Counted from the stretch's first letter, positions 1 to 9,349 are shown. The stretch is 64,000 nucleotides of DNA from CAUZFZ01 sp963579025 (GCA_963579025.1 CAUZFZ010000036.1:1-64000); one strand, 5' to 3'. The notes: a model not told the origin generated them from the letters alone. Made by a program: numbers and translations.

Positions 1-2070
1 CGTTCAGAAATCAGGATCGCAAAGGACGCCGCTTTCTCCAAGACCACTTCAACTCACGGCAAAAGCCGAAGAAAACCAACTCAAAACTCCCACGTTCTGT
101 CGCCTCAGAGAGATCACACCCTTTTCGCAGGCACTCTTGCCGCAGAGACGAGACGGCCCAACGTTGTCTTTTTTCTTGTCGATGATCTCGGCTGGTCTGA
201 CGTGGGTTGCTACGGCAGCCGGTTCTATGAAACTCCGGCGATCGACCAATTGGCAAAAGAGGGCATGCTCTTCGACAATGCCTACTCGACATGCCACGTC
301 TGCTCGCCGAGCCGTGCAAGTATCCTGACGGGGAAGTATCCAGCACGCACCAATCTGACTGAGTGGCTGGGCGGACGTCCTGAGCGGGACTACGAGAAAC
401 TGCATCACGGCGAAAAGCTCACAGCGTTGCCAGATGCTGAGCAGACTCTGGCAGAGACGTTGCGCCAACATGGCTATGCCACCGCGAACTACGGCAAGGC
501 TCATCTGAATAAAGACCCAAAGACTTATGGATTCGATGAAGCCATCACGGGGTGGGTTCGATCCTACTACCATCCGTTTTCACCAGCCTACGAGAAAACG
601 CTGGCCGCAAAAGTGGGCGATTACTACACGGATAAGCTGACGGACGCTGCGATTGATTTCATTGATCGAAACAAAGACAGGCCGTTTTTCGTGCACCTCG
701 AGCACTTCTCCGTTCACGATCCGATTCAAGGCCGCAAGGATCTGGTTCAGAAGTACGAGAAGAAACTTGCGACGATGCCGCATCAGGATGGCCCAGATTA
801 CATTCTGGAGCCTAACCCGGATGGCCCTGCGATCTCAGGGGACAAACTCAAAGCCCTCGCAGAAAACGACAGCAGCACATCGCACCAGAGTGAGCGAGTG
901 TGGTGGGTGAAGCAAAAGCAGAACAACGTCGAGTTTGCTGGAATGGTCGAGGCGACGGATGAAAGCCTCGGTCGAATCCGCGCGAAGCTGAAAGAGCTTG
1001 GTCTGGACAAAGACACCATCATTATCTTCACGGCCGACAACGGAGGCATGGCGGCCTCGAACCAGTATCGCGGAATCAATCATCCTCGCGAGAGACTGAA
1101 TTCTTCGTACGCAAGCTCCAATCTGCCGCTACGGGGTGCCAAAGGTTGGAACTACGAAGGCGGCATTCGAGTGCCGTTGATTGTGCACTGGCCTGGCAAC
1201 ACTCAACGCGATTCCACTTCACATGCGGTCGTCACAGGAACGGATTACTACCCAACCCTGCTCGAAATGTTGAACCTCCCAGCGTTACCGGAACAACACA
1301 AAGACGGCCGGAGCTTCGTCCCTGCTTTGGAAGCTGAAGACTACGATCGCGGACCGATCTATTGGCACTTTCCCCACTACAGCAATCACGGTTTCCAAAG
1401 TCCGGGTGGGGCAATTCGTTCCGGACGGTACAAGCTACTCGAGTACTACGAGAACGGAACCGTTCAACTTTTCGACCTGGATAATGACATTGGCGAACGA
1501 AACGATCTCGCGAAGTCACAACCAGAACTCGCCCAGAAGCTGAAGAAGATGCTCCACGCATGGCGCAAAGAAGTCGACGCCAAAATGCCCTATCCCAAAA
1601 CCGCAACTTCAAAGCCTGCACCGGGATCGCGGGTTGCCAGTTCCACCAAAGAGGGCATGCCAGCAGACGTCGAAAAGTTCGCTCCAGGATGGAAGGTAAA
1701 AAACTGGGGCGGACCAGCGATGAAACCAGGTTTGCGTCAGAAGTGGCAGGGCCGCAGCAATGTTCTGCTGACACACCCTCGCAGTCCGGACGCTCCCTGC
1801 GTTTTATCTCGCCGAGTCGAAATACCCACCGGCAAGAAAACCGCACTCCGTTTCGCAGTAAACAATCACGCGAAAGGAAACTGGACACTGATCGTACGGA
1901 TCGATGGTGACGAAGTTCTGAACAAATCGATCGAAGACTCCACATGGCAAGAGTATCGCGTTGATCTAACGAAGCACGCCGGAGAAACGATCAAGATCGA
2001 ACTGGAAAATCGAGCCAGTGACTGGGCCTTCGAGGCCGCTTACTGGAACCGGATTGAACTAGTTGAGTAG
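1..2070 (+). CDS. Sulfatase (arylsulfatase A-like), 5' end outside window
   Basis: Hydrolyses sulfate esters, in planctomycetes usually of sulfated polysaccharides, outside the cytoplasm. The sulfatase fold begins at about base 157 with RPNVVFF and the metal-binding pair LVDDLGW. The modification motif CSPSR follows, whose Cys would become formylglycine, and later FTADNGG (metal site). The C-terminal 130 residues form an extra beta-rich, ligand-binding-like domain after the sulfatase C-terminal subdomain. The frame is open to base 1 with no ATG, GTG or TTG before 202, and FAGTLAAE just before RPN looks like the end of a signal peptide, so the true start is probably left of the window or the leader is damaged. 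A GTG at 202 would remove the metal-binding aspartates and is rejected. Family is sure; substrate is unknown. Confidence 0.9.
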   Translation, partial: RSEIRIAKDAAFSKTTSTHGKSRRKPTQNSHVLSPQRDHTLFAGTLAAETRRPNVVFFLVDDLGWSDVGCYGSRFYETPAIDQLAKEGMLFDNAYSTCHVCSPSRASILTGKYPARTNLTEWLGGRPERDYEKLHHGEKLTALPDAEQTLAETLRQHGYATANYGKAHLNKDPKTYGFDEAITGWVRSYYHPFSPAYEKTLAAKVGDYYTDKLTDAAIDFIDRNKDRPFFVHLEHFSVHDPIQGRKDLVQKYEKKLATMPHQDGPDYILEPNPDGPAISGDKLKALAENDSSTSHQSERVWWVKQKQNNVEFAGMVEATDESLGRIRAKLKELGLDKDTIIIFTADNGGMAASNQYRGINHPRERLNSSYASSNLPLRGAKGWNYEGGIRVPLIVHWPGNTQRDSTSHAVVTGTDYYPTLLEMLNLPALPEQHKDGRSFVPALEAEDYDRGPIYWHFPHYSNHGFQSPGGAIRSGRYKLLEYYENGTVQLFDLDNDIGERNDLAKSQPELAQKLKKMLHAWRKEVDAKMPYPKTATSKPAPGSRVASSTKEGMPADVEKFAPGWKVKNWGGPAMKPGLRQKWQGRSNVLLTHPRSPDAPCVLSRRVEIPTGKKTALRFAVNNHAKGNWTLIVRIDGDEVLNKSIEDSTWQEYRVDLTKHAGETIKIELENRASDWAFEAAYWNRIELVE

Positions 2071-2720
2071 CAACGCTCGGAGGATGAAACCAAATCCCGA
2101 CTTTGATGCCACGCTAAAAGCGGAAGATTACTACAGGTACTCTGCCGAATAAGGAACGGCTTGAACCACAACAGTCTGCACATCGATTTGCGGCGATCTC
2201 CAGTCAAATGGACGACGACTGCAGACGGGGCAACTGCACCCGGTGATCGCGAACTGCAGCACGAACGGAAACACCCGAAACTGCACCCGGTCGGATCGAC
2301 CGACCGCACATCGGTTTTGGTGGCGCAATCCCACATTGCTGTCTAATTGACGACGACGAATTCTGACCCGTCGCATTCACCTGTGATCAGTTTTCGCCGC
2401 GTCGGTCGACAAAACCGAACGTAATTAGACTCGACGCTAACTCGCAGAAGCTGGACACCCGACGCGACTTGTCGGTCCGCCAAAGTGCAGTAGATGTGGC
2501 AGACCTCAGCAGTTGTGCGCGAGATCGACGGCAATGCCGTTCTGGGGTTGAAGCCAGCCCAGTGCGCACAGGATCGTATGGGGTGTAGCTCTCAGACTCA
2601 CCGGCCGCGTGGTATACTCGGCGGTCATCTACCGGATGAACAGGCCACGATGAACTTCCATCCGGAACGTGATCGCAGGGGCTTTGACGGTCCCTCATTC
2701 CCCATCCAAATGAGAATCCG
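2071..2720. other. 650-bp stretch without a convincing gene
   Basis: Short frames exist on both strands but none has a recognisable domain or a good ribosome site. A 13-base word (aactgcacccggt) occurs twice about 50 bases apart near 2229 and 2279. The stretch separates two same-strand sulfatases, so the second probably has its own promoter. Confidence 0.4.
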
Positions 2721-4118
2721 ATGATGCGTGAACACTATCGACCATGGCAGACGGCCATGGTGATTATGTCGACGACGTGCGCGTTATTGCCATGTCGGCC
2801 AGGTCTAACCGAGCAGGACGCCACGACTTCAGACAAATCGACCGGTAAGCGTCCCAATATCGTCTTGATAATGGCGGACGATATGGGATACGAGTGTCTC
2901 GGTTGCAATGGCAGTGAATCTTACAAGACGCCGCATCTGGACCGACTCGCGAAAGGCGGCATGCGGTTCGAGAATTGCCATTCGCAACCGATCTGTACTC
3001 CGACTCGTGTGCAGATCATGACCGGGCTCTACAACCAGCGAAACTACATTCGATTTGGCGTACTTGATCCGACCCAGACGACGTTCGCTCATCTCCTGCG
3101 GAACAACGGGTATGCAACCTGTATCGCGGGCAAGTGGCAGCTTGAAGGCGGATTCAAAACCCCGAAGAGCTTTGGTTTCGACGAGCATTGTCTTTGGCAG
3201 CTCACGCGTCGGCCCGGCCGCTATCCGAACCCGGGCCTCGAAATCAACGGCGAAGCCGTCGATTACAGTAATGGCGAATACGGCCCAGACATCGCATCCG
3301 ATTTCATCTGCGACTTCATCGAGCGGCAGCAGAAAAAAAACGGACCGTTTCTGGCCTACTATCCGATGATTCTGCCGCACTGGCCATTTGAGCCGACTCC
3401 TGACGGAGACGACTGGGATCCGAAAGCCAAAGGCGTGTTGAAGGGCGTTGGTGATCCGAGGTACTTCGCCGGGATGGTGGCATATACCGACAAAATCGTG
3501 GGCAAGATCGCGGCGAAGCTGGACGAGCTGGGAATTCGTGATAACACACTGCTCATTTTCACTGGTGACAATGGCACGGCAACACAAGTGACTTCTCGCT
3601 GGCAGGGCCGGAGTGTCAAAGGTGGAAAGGGAGGCACCACCAATTTCGGAACGCACGTGCCTATGATCGCGAGCTGGCCGGCGAAGATCGCCCCAGGGAA
3701 AGTCAATCAACACCTGGTTGACTTCACCGACGTACTCCCCACCCTGGTCAATGCCGCAGGCTCAAAACTGCCGCCCAGTGTTAAGGTTGACGGACGCAGT
3801 TTTCTGCGGTCGTTGACGAGCGATCCGTTCTACGAACCGCGAGAATGGATTTACTGCTGGTACGCGCGAAACGGCGGAAAAAACGGCAAGGAATTCGCTC
3901 ACAACGGCCACTACAAACTGTATCGCGACGGCCGCCTGTTCAACCTGCACAACGATGATCTGGAGCAGGACAATCTTGCCGCCGCAAAGAACGCCGATGT
4001 ACCAGCCGACACTGTCCGACTGCTGCAGTCAGTGCTGGACGACATGCAGGGCACGCGAGTCACGCTTCCCGAGCCGTACAAGAAGAAAAAGAAGCCGAAC
4101 AAGTCATCCGAGTCATGA
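2721..4118 (+). CDS. Sulfatase (arylsulfatase family)
   Basis: A 465-residue sulfatase. The N-terminus has a short hydrophobic segment (about residues 13-25), consistent with export. The fold starts at RPNIVLIMADDMGY, with the Asp pair for calcium, followed by CTPTR with Cys92 as the formylglycine precursor, and FTGDNGT as the second metal motif. It ends with a Lys-rich tail (KKKKKP). The sequence CTPTR rather than the CSPSR of the upstream sulfatase suggests a different subfamily and substrate. Start is the first of two adjacent ATG codons. No sulfatase-maturing enzyme gene is in the window. The gene converges on the LarA-like gene, with a weak 7-bp hairpin at 4132-4157 between the two stops. 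Confidence 0.9.
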   Translation: MMREHYRPWQTAMVIMSTTCALLPCRPGLTEQDATTSDKSTGKRPNIVLIMADDMGYECLGCNGSESYKTPHLDRLAKGGMRFENCHSQPICTPTRVQIMTGLYNQRNYIRFGVLDPTQTTFAHLLRNNGYATCIAGKWQLEGGFKTPKSFGFDEHCLWQLTRRPGRYPNPGLEINGEAVDYSNGEYGPDIASDFICDFIERQQKKNGPFLAYYPMILPHWPFEPTPDGDDWDPKAKGVLKGVGDPRYFAGMVAYTDKIVGKIAAKLDELGIRDNTLLIFTGDNGTATQVTSRWQGRSVKGGKGGTTNFGTHVPMIASWPAKIAPGKVNQHLVDFTDVLPTLVNAAGSKLPPSVKVDGRSFLRSLTSDPFYEPREWIYCWYARNGGKNGKEFAHNGHYKLYRDGRLFNLHNDDLEQDNLAAAKNADVPADTVRLLQSVLDDMQGTRVTLPEPYKKKKKPNKSSES

Positions 4119-4148
4119 TCGTGGCACGGCTCCTGTGTTGCAGCCTTG

Positions 4149-5405
4149 TTACACAGGCAACAGGTTGCCGTCGGCGTCGAAGGGTGTATCGAATGGGCCG
4201 TCGATCAGCTCGAGGTCCTCTCGTTCCTGCACTTCGGGAAGGCAGGCTTCACTGACCAGGACTTCGCCCAGATGCAGTGTATCGCGGATCTGCACAACGA
4301 CCGCGTTTTCCGGCTCGACCAGGCCGATTGTGGGAAGCGCGTTTTCCAGAACTTCGCGGTCAGTGTCGTAGTACACCGGGATCGCGGCTGCCGACGGGTG
4401 ACTGCCGGTGAGCGAGTTGATCTGTGTGATGTTGCGGTCGACGTTCTCGACCGTGCGGCGGTTTGTGAATTCGGCCATGCCCAGGCCGCAGGCGTTGCCA
4501 TGTGTCTCTTCGGTCAGACCGCGAATGAAAATGCGTTTCACCCGGTAGACGTCGCTGTCTGTCGCTGAGTGGTCGTTGTATTTGCGACCGACAACATTTG
4601 TGTCCATGCCACTGCCGCTGATGTTCTTGCCGATCTCGTCAACGATCAGCAGGCCGATCTTTTTGAACGGCAATCGCGGCATCCAGGCAGTTGCGATCTT
4701 CAGCAGTTCGGTTTCGCGTTCGTAGAAGTTGGCCGGAGCAACTGCATCGACCATCCCAGTCTCGTCGTACGCATTCTCGACGATTGCGACGCCGGCGATG
4801 ACACTGCATTTCTGCAGGACTGATACGCCGACGGCGCGAATGATCTCCAGAAAGCTGTAGTCCAGAATCGCTCGGTGATAGATCTTGGCGCCCTCGTGCT
4901 TACCCAGGCCGATGAGCATCATTTTGTGCAGACCGGACTCGATGGGACCGACAAAGCCGGTGTGCGGCTTGACGCGGCCACACACGATGACGTGATCGCA
5001 ATCGAACGAGACTTTATCGAAATGCACCGGGATGCCGTGCGAGGTCTCGTCGACGACAACGGTTTCCATACTGGATCGAATCTCGGCGCCGGTGAATTCT
5101 TCAGTCACGCCGTAGCCTTCGATGATCGCCCGCTGACCTTCGGCTGTACCGCCCCCGTGACTGCCCATCGCGGGCACGATAATCGGGACTCCTCCGAGCC
5201 CCTTTACGTGATCGCAAATCGCCTTGATGATCACGGCAATGTTGGCGATACCGCGACTTCCCGCCGTAATGGCTACGGACTGTCCCGGCCGCACCTGCTC
5301 GCCAAGGTTCAGCCGAGCGAGCTGAGCGTCGACTTCGGCGGGAATGTCTTCGAGTTTCGGGGCGTCAAACTTCTGACGAATCCGCATCATCCGGGGAAAG
5401 GCCAT
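4149..5405 (-). CDS. LarA-like (lactate racemase N-terminal domain, DUF2088) protein
   Basis: A 418-residue protein resembling the nickel-pincer lactate racemase LarA family. Visible family-like features are a Gly-rich N-terminal motif (TAGSRGIAN), a His-containing loop PAMGSHGG, and GRVKPHTGF, which corresponds to the His-bearing loop near the LarA cofactor. The frame opens farther upstream at 5561, but ATG at 5405 has a clear AGGAG about 7 bases ahead and the extension is not protein-like, so 5405 is chosen. None of the pincer-cofactor biosynthesis genes (larB, larC, larE) is nearby. It may racemise another 2-hydroxyacid or have diverged in function. It stands alone, convergent with the sulfatase. 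Confidence 0.75.
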   Translation of the reverse strand: MAFPRMMRIRQKFDAPKLEDIPAEVDAQLARLNLGEQVRPGQSVAITAGSRGIANIAVIIKAICDHVKGLGGVPIIVPAMGSHGGGTAEGQRAIIEGYGVTEEFTGAEIRSSMETVVVDETSHGIPVHFDKVSFDCDHVIVCGRVKPHTGFVGPIESGLHKMMLIGLGKHEGAKIYHRAILDYSFLEIIRAVGVSVLQKCSVIAGVAIVENAYDETGMVDAVAPANFYERETELLKIATAWMPRLPFKKIGLLIVDEIGKNISGSGMDTNVVGRKYNDHSATDSDVYRVKRIFIRGLTEETHGNACGLGMAEFTNRRTVENVDRNITQINSLTGSHPSAAAIPVYYDTDREVLENALPTIGLVEPENAVVVQIRDTLHLGEVLVSEACLPEVQEREDLELIDGPFDTPFDADGNLLPV

Positions 5406-5650
5406 CGAAAGGCTCCTGAGTGCTGTCAGCAGAAGCCTTACAGAGTATCTCGTGGACTCGGCGGCCTGTAGCGAGCGAGAGACACCGGTCTGGACCCGAT
5501 TCGGCCTACGGCATAGATTCCCGCCCCCATCCCCGACCTCAGCTCCCTCGCTGATCGGCACGATTGCAGTCTTGCAATTGATCTGATGTCTGCTGATTAC
5601 CCCTCCAGGCTACTTTCTCCCCACATTTTCAGTCCCCTTCGATCTCAGGA

Positions 5651-5666
5651 ACCCGGTCAACCGGGT
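5651..5666. promoter_or_regulatory. Small perfect inverted repeat upstream of the 5699 gene
   Basis: The arms acccggt and accgggt are separated by two bases and lie about 33 bases ahead of the ATG at 5699. This could be an operator or a 5' leader hairpin. Chance occurrence is possible for a 7-bp repeat. Confidence 0.3.
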
Positions 5667-5698
5667 GACTACGAACGTTTGACGAAATGGAGTTCGCC

Positions 5699-6742
5699 AT
5701 GCGTATCCCGTCCGCCTGTGTGCTGGCGCTGGTCTGTCTGTTCAGCCTGAGTCTGTCGGAACTGTCCGCAGCGCGGATCGATGCGACTCAGGGCCGACAG
5801 TACCGGATCACCAAACAGCATGGTCCCTGGATGATCATGGTGGCCAGTCTGTCTGAAACGCCCCAGGACCGACGCCGACCGGGCATTTCGCCCGCCGAGG
5901 CGGCTGATCAACTGGTTTACGCTTTGCGGAAACGGAATATTCCCGCGTACGCGTTTCGACTGAGCGATCACCCGGGAAACCCCCTGGGCATGGCCTCACA
6001 GGGCGGCGGTGACAATCTCCGCTATCGGGCTGCGAGGGACAGTATTTGCGTTCTGGCTGGCAACTACTCCGACTCCAAAAGCACGGTGGCTCAGCGGACT
6101 CTGAAGTACATCAAGAGTCTGGAGATGGCACGTCTGAATCTGGACTGGGAAGACGACAGCGTTTTCTACTCCACTCCAGGGCAGCCCCGACCGTTCAGCG
6201 GCTCGTTTCTGACGTACAACCCGCTGTTCACGCCTGAAGAGATTGAAGCTCAGAAACGCGACACGCTGCTGTTGAGTATGAATGCCGCGGGCGACTATTC
6301 GATCGTCAACAACTCCGGTCGATACACGCTGGTTGTGGCGTCATTCAAGGGGCGATCGCTGATGCAGGTAGGCAAGAGCAGCCAACGTGGCCGGGCCGAG
6401 GAATTCAAAATCAGTGGCACACTGAACGATGCCGCGCTGCGGGCCTGGAAGGTCACCGAAATGCTGCGTGAGGGTATTTTTGATGGCACTCAGAAGGGAC
6501 GCACATTTGAGGCCTGGTGCTTTCATGACCGCTACAAGTCGATGGTCACTGTTGGCTCATTCGATGGCCCGAATGATCCGCGGATCGCTCAACTGAATGG
6601 GATCTTTAAAGCCAAGTCGCAGACGGGAGCCAATGGACGCCCATTCGTGACCGGGGAAAGCATCGTGATTCCCGGCGACCCGCCGCAGACGGTCATCTTC
6701 GATCCCGTGCCGCGATTGATCCCGGTTCCGCAGCTAAGGTGA
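5699..6742 (+). CDS. Secreted protein with SPOR-like repeats, unknown function
   Basis: A 347-residue protein with a signal peptide (MRIPSACVLALVCLF, cleavage near LSAA). I do not recognise the family. Three segments share the pattern of SPOR modules: GPWMIMVASL followed by an alpha-helical stretch with LRKRNIPAYAF, then RYTLVVASFKG, then KSMVTVGSFDG. SPOR domains bind denuded peptidoglycan glycans, so a cell-wall role is possible, but the resemblance is by eye only. An upstream in-frame ATG at 5687 exists; 5699 is preferred because the signal peptide begins there. The gene is convergent with lexA across a GC-rich hairpin. Confidence 0.7.
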   Translation: MRIPSACVLALVCLFSLSLSELSAARIDATQGRQYRITKQHGPWMIMVASLSETPQDRRRPGISPAEAADQLVYALRKRNIPAYAFRLSDHPGNPLGMASQGGGDNLRYRAARDSICVLAGNYSDSKSTVAQRTLKYIKSLEMARLNLDWEDDSVFYSTPGQPRPFSGSFLTYNPLFTPEEIEAQKRDTLLLSMNAAGDYSIVNNSGRYTLVVASFKGRSLMQVGKSSQRGRAEEFKISGTLNDAALRAWKVTEMLREGIFDGTQKGRTFEAWCFHDRYKSMVTVGSFDGPNDPRIAQLNGIFKAKSQTGANGRPFVTGESIVIPGDPPQTVIFDPVPRLIPVPQLR

Positions 6743-6764
6743 CTGAATTCCTGCGAACTCACTT

Positions 6765-6783
6765 CGGCCGACTCACTCGGCCG
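6765..6783. terminator. Hairpin between convergent genes (5699 gene and lexA)
   Basis: Arms cggccga and tcggccg with a 5-base loop form a perfect 7-bp GC-rich stem that overlaps the last codons of lexA. No T-tract follows on either strand, so rho-independent activity is uncertain. Confidence 0.4.
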
Positions 6784-7387
6784 GTGACGCCTCGATCTGT
6801 CGGATCACGCTGACCACAACGCCGTGGATCTGTATCCGGTCGCTGTCAACGTAGATGGGATTCGGGGCCTGATTCGCGGGCTCCAGCCTGATTCGACCGT
6901 CCTCACGATAAAGACGCTTCAGCGTCGCCTGATCGCCGTGGATCACTGCGACGACTGTATCGCCGTCCTGCCAGTCGGACTGCCGCCTGACGATGATCAG
7001 GTCCCCGGCGTCGATGTGGTCTTCGAGCATCGAGTTGTCGCGGACTCGGAGCATGAAGTGCTGCGCCGGATCAAACTCGGTGGAAAGATCGAAATGTTCG
7101 ATCCTCTCAGTCGCCTGGATAGGGCTTCCGGAAGCGATTGTCCCAGTCAGGGGCAAACCTCGCAGCTCTTCGGCCAGTTGGATCGAGCGGGACTTGTTTG
7201 CCTGCCGCTTGATATAGCCGCGTGCTTCGAGAGTCTTGAGATGTCGATGGACGCTCGTGGGTGATTTGTCACCCACATGAACAACGATCTCACGAACAGT
7301 CGGTCCGTAGCCGTGCGCCCGGATTTCATCAACGATGAAATCCAGAATCTGCTTCTGTCGCCGAGACAACGGCTGTTTTTCTGACAT
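6773..7387 (-). CDS. lexA: LexA repressor
   Basis: SOS-response repressor and self-cleaving serine protease of 204 residues, the usual LexA length. The N-terminal winged helix has PTVREI and a recognition helix SPTSVHRHLKTLEARGYI. The C-terminal S24 peptidase domain carries Ser119 in DNSM and Lys157 in ATLKRL, matching the catalytic dyad spacing of E. coli LexA. The cleavage region reads LTGTIASGSP, so the scissile bond would be Ser-Gly where most LexA proteins have Ala-Gly. ATG at 7387 is chosen over GTG at 7393 because GGAGGG lies at proper distance only for the ATG. A palindromic CTGT-N8-ACAG lies 66 bases upstream, suggesting autoregulation. Confidence 0.93.
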   Translation of the reverse strand: MSEKQPLSRRQKQILDFIVDEIRAHGYGPTVREIVVHVGDKSPTSVHRHLKTLEARGYIKRQANKSRSIQLAEELRGLPLTGTIASGSPIQATERIEHFDLSTEFDPAQHFMLRVRDNSMLEDHIDAGDLIIVRRQSDWQDGDTVVAVIHGDQATLKRLYREDGRIRLEPANQAPNPIYVDSDRIQIHGVVVSVIRQIEASPAE

Positions 7388-7453
7388 GGGCACCTTCCCT
7401 CCGTGCGAAATCCGCCACGGCGGCCTCGCGAACGGACGGTCCGGTGTCCTTAT

Positions 7454-7469
7454 CTGTGGACTGTGACAG
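7454..7469 (-). promoter_or_regulatory. Candidate LexA box upstream of lexA
   Basis: The 16-base site reads CTGT-GGACTGTG-ACAG, an exact match to the CTGT-N8-ACAG core of the gammaproteobacterial SOS box. It lies between the stop of the upstream gene and the lexA start, where an autoregulatory operator would be expected. Whether planctomycete LexA recognises this motif cannot be told from the sequence. Confidence 0.5.
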
Positions 7470-7484
7470 CCATCTCAAGAGTTG

Positions 7485-9197
7485 CTATTTGACTCCGCCG
7501 GAGCCGGCGGTTCCCGTCGGCAGCTTCCGTTGCCCTCCGCCTGGAAATGTAAGGATGGTTCCAGTCGTGTCCTTCACCTTGTCTCTGATGCCATCGAGCG
7601 TTTCGGTCGTGTCGACCTTTTCCTGATTCACCGCATCGATATTGGCCTGCTCGGCCGCGTCCGCACTCGTGTTGTAAGCTGGCGGGGTTGAATTCCCGTC
7701 CGCGAGATCGCCTGGATTGTACGAACCTGCCGCACCCGAACCGCCTGAACCCGGTGGTCCTTCGAATCCAGCTCCGCCCGGAGACATCCCTCCAGCGCCC
7801 GCCTGCTGGATCGCCCCTTCGATCATCGCTGCGATCATGGGGTTACTCGTCAATTCCTGAATGGCATCTGAGAGCTTGCCCGGCACCTGACCCGCAATCG
7901 TGACCTGATCGCCGGAACGCGTCACTTTGAACGATTCCACAGTTTCCTGTCCGATGTCGATGAACTTGCTGAAATCCATGAACGGCATGGGCGACGCGGC
8001 TGATCCCAGCTCCTCGAACTTCGACAGTGCTTCCTTCAGGGCTGTCTCGACATCGCTTTGAATCGTCTCTGCATCGCCGGATGCATTGCACGCCACGCGC
8101 GCTTCCAACTCGATATCTGACGTCAGTGACAGACCGATCGAGAATCCTTTCGCCGATTTGTTCAGGCTGTTGACCAGCTCATCGCCCGGCGAGTTGCCCA
8201 GACTCTGGTCCTGACTGGGCAGGATCTGCTGCGGAACGAACGCAAAGATGAATTGATGGTCCGGGTTTATGAAGTCGATTCGCTCGACGCGTTCTTCTGT
8301 CGGCCCACGATCGATGGCCGAGGTCACCTGTGCGGTTTCGCCAAGCAGAAGGGTCCTTGAGTCTGCCTGGTAGAACGCGACCTCTTTGCCGCCCTGTTGA
8401 CTCACCCACAGGTCATTTCCGTTGTGATCGCGTTTCTCCACGGCGGGCAGGTTGGAAAAATCGTCCTCGGTTAACTCCTTGTTGAGTCGCATCACGGCAA
8501 CCATTTTCGGATCGGCCGCCTGGACCATCTGCGGTTGCCCAGCCGCCCCGCCAAACAGGTTCTGTCGCTGCTCGTACAGGTCCCCGGCGCCAACGACTGC
8601 CAGCGTGATCGAGTCAATATCGCTCGACTCGACGGGCAGTCCCTGCTGCGTGGCATTCTGCATCGCCAGCTTCATCAGCTCACTGTTTCGCAGTGGTGCC
8701 AGAATTGGGGCATTCCACATCTCTTTCGGCCTGGCCTGCACGAAAACATCAGCGTCGGTCGGCAGCCAGGCGAGGTTAATGACGTTGGAAACACCGCCGC
8801 CGCCGCCCATCAGAAACATGACCAGTCCGACCAGCAGCCCCAAAGCCGTTACGACTCCAGCGCCAATGCCCAGGCCCACCAGCCACGCGGGCGTGCCCGT
8901 GCCCCGTTTCTTCTTCTTTTTCTTCTTCGAGCCAGACTTCGAACCGGACGAACGCTTTGGTGCGGGCGCCCCGTAATCGTCTCCGTCGCCGTAATCATCA
9001 CCGTAGTCGTCTTCGTAGCCGGCCTCTTCGTAGCCTTCGTCTTCCCACTCATCTTCGGGTTCTGGTGCAGGCGCTTTGAACGGCTTGACGGTGAATCGCT
9101 CACCGCATTTCGGACACGGAACCTGCTTCCCGAACGCGGACTTCGATTTGAGCTTGAGTGTCTTGCGGCAGTGTGGACAACGGGACTGAAGAGCCAT
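7485..9197 (-). CDS. Zinc-ribbon, single-TM protein of unknown function
   Basis: A 570-residue protein. It starts with a cytoplasmic zinc ribbon of MJ0042 type (CPHC ... CPKCGERF). An acidic, Tyr/Gly-rich segment (residues 40-75) and a poly-Lys stretch follow, then one membrane helix at about 104-127. The remaining part is probably extracytoplasmic, begins LAWLPTDADVFVQ, and ends in a Gly/Pro/Ser-rich low-complexity tail. The frame runs to 9401, but ATG at 9197 is chosen because the zinc ribbon begins there and the upstream part overlaps the next gene. The large domain resembles in layout the secreted proteins at 9350 and 17186 (DUF3352-like by eye). It lies upstream of lexA on the same strand. 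Confidence 0.75.
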   Translation of the reverse strand: MALQSRCPHCRKTLKLKSKSAFGKQVPCPKCGERFTVKPFKAPAPEPEDEWEDEGYEEAGYEDDYGDDYGDGDDYGAPAPKRSSGSKSGSKKKKKKKRGTGTPAWLVGLGIGAGVVTALGLLVGLVMFLMGGGGGVSNVINLAWLPTDADVFVQARPKEMWNAPILAPLRNSELMKLAMQNATQQGLPVESSDIDSITLAVVGAGDLYEQRQNLFGGAAGQPQMVQAADPKMVAVMRLNKELTEDDFSNLPAVEKRDHNGNDLWVSQQGGKEVAFYQADSRTLLLGETAQVTSAIDRGPTEERVERIDFINPDHQFIFAFVPQQILPSQDQSLGNSPGDELVNSLNKSAKGFSIGLSLTSDIELEARVACNASGDAETIQSDVETALKEALSKFEELGSAASPMPFMDFSKFIDIGQETVESFKVTRSGDQVTIAGQVPGKLSDAIQELTSNPMIAAMIEGAIQQAGAGGMSPGGAGFEGPPGSGGSGAAGSYNPGDLADGNSTPPAYNTSADAAEQANIDAVNQEKVDTTETLDGIRDKVKDTTGTILTFPGGGQRKLPTGTAGSGGVK

Positions 9198-9349
9198 GAC
9201 GGACCCCGATCGGGTTGAATGAGTTGATTGCGCCGCGAACTGACCGCCAGCGCGGATGTAATGATGCCCACAGAGAAGGCAATTGGACAAGGGTGTTCCG
9301 CAGGCGGTCAGGAATGACCGGCCAGAATCGCCAGCGTTGTTGTTTCTCG

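Noticed and set aside
202..204. GTG as start of the first sulfatase
   Set aside because: It would delete the metal-binding DD motif and the first beta strand, which are encoded in frame just upstream.
8452..9218. Plus-strand frames with runs of phenylalanine
   Set aside because: They are antisense to the Lys-rich and acidic stretch of the zinc-ribbon gene; the poly-Phe is the complement of poly-Lys codons.
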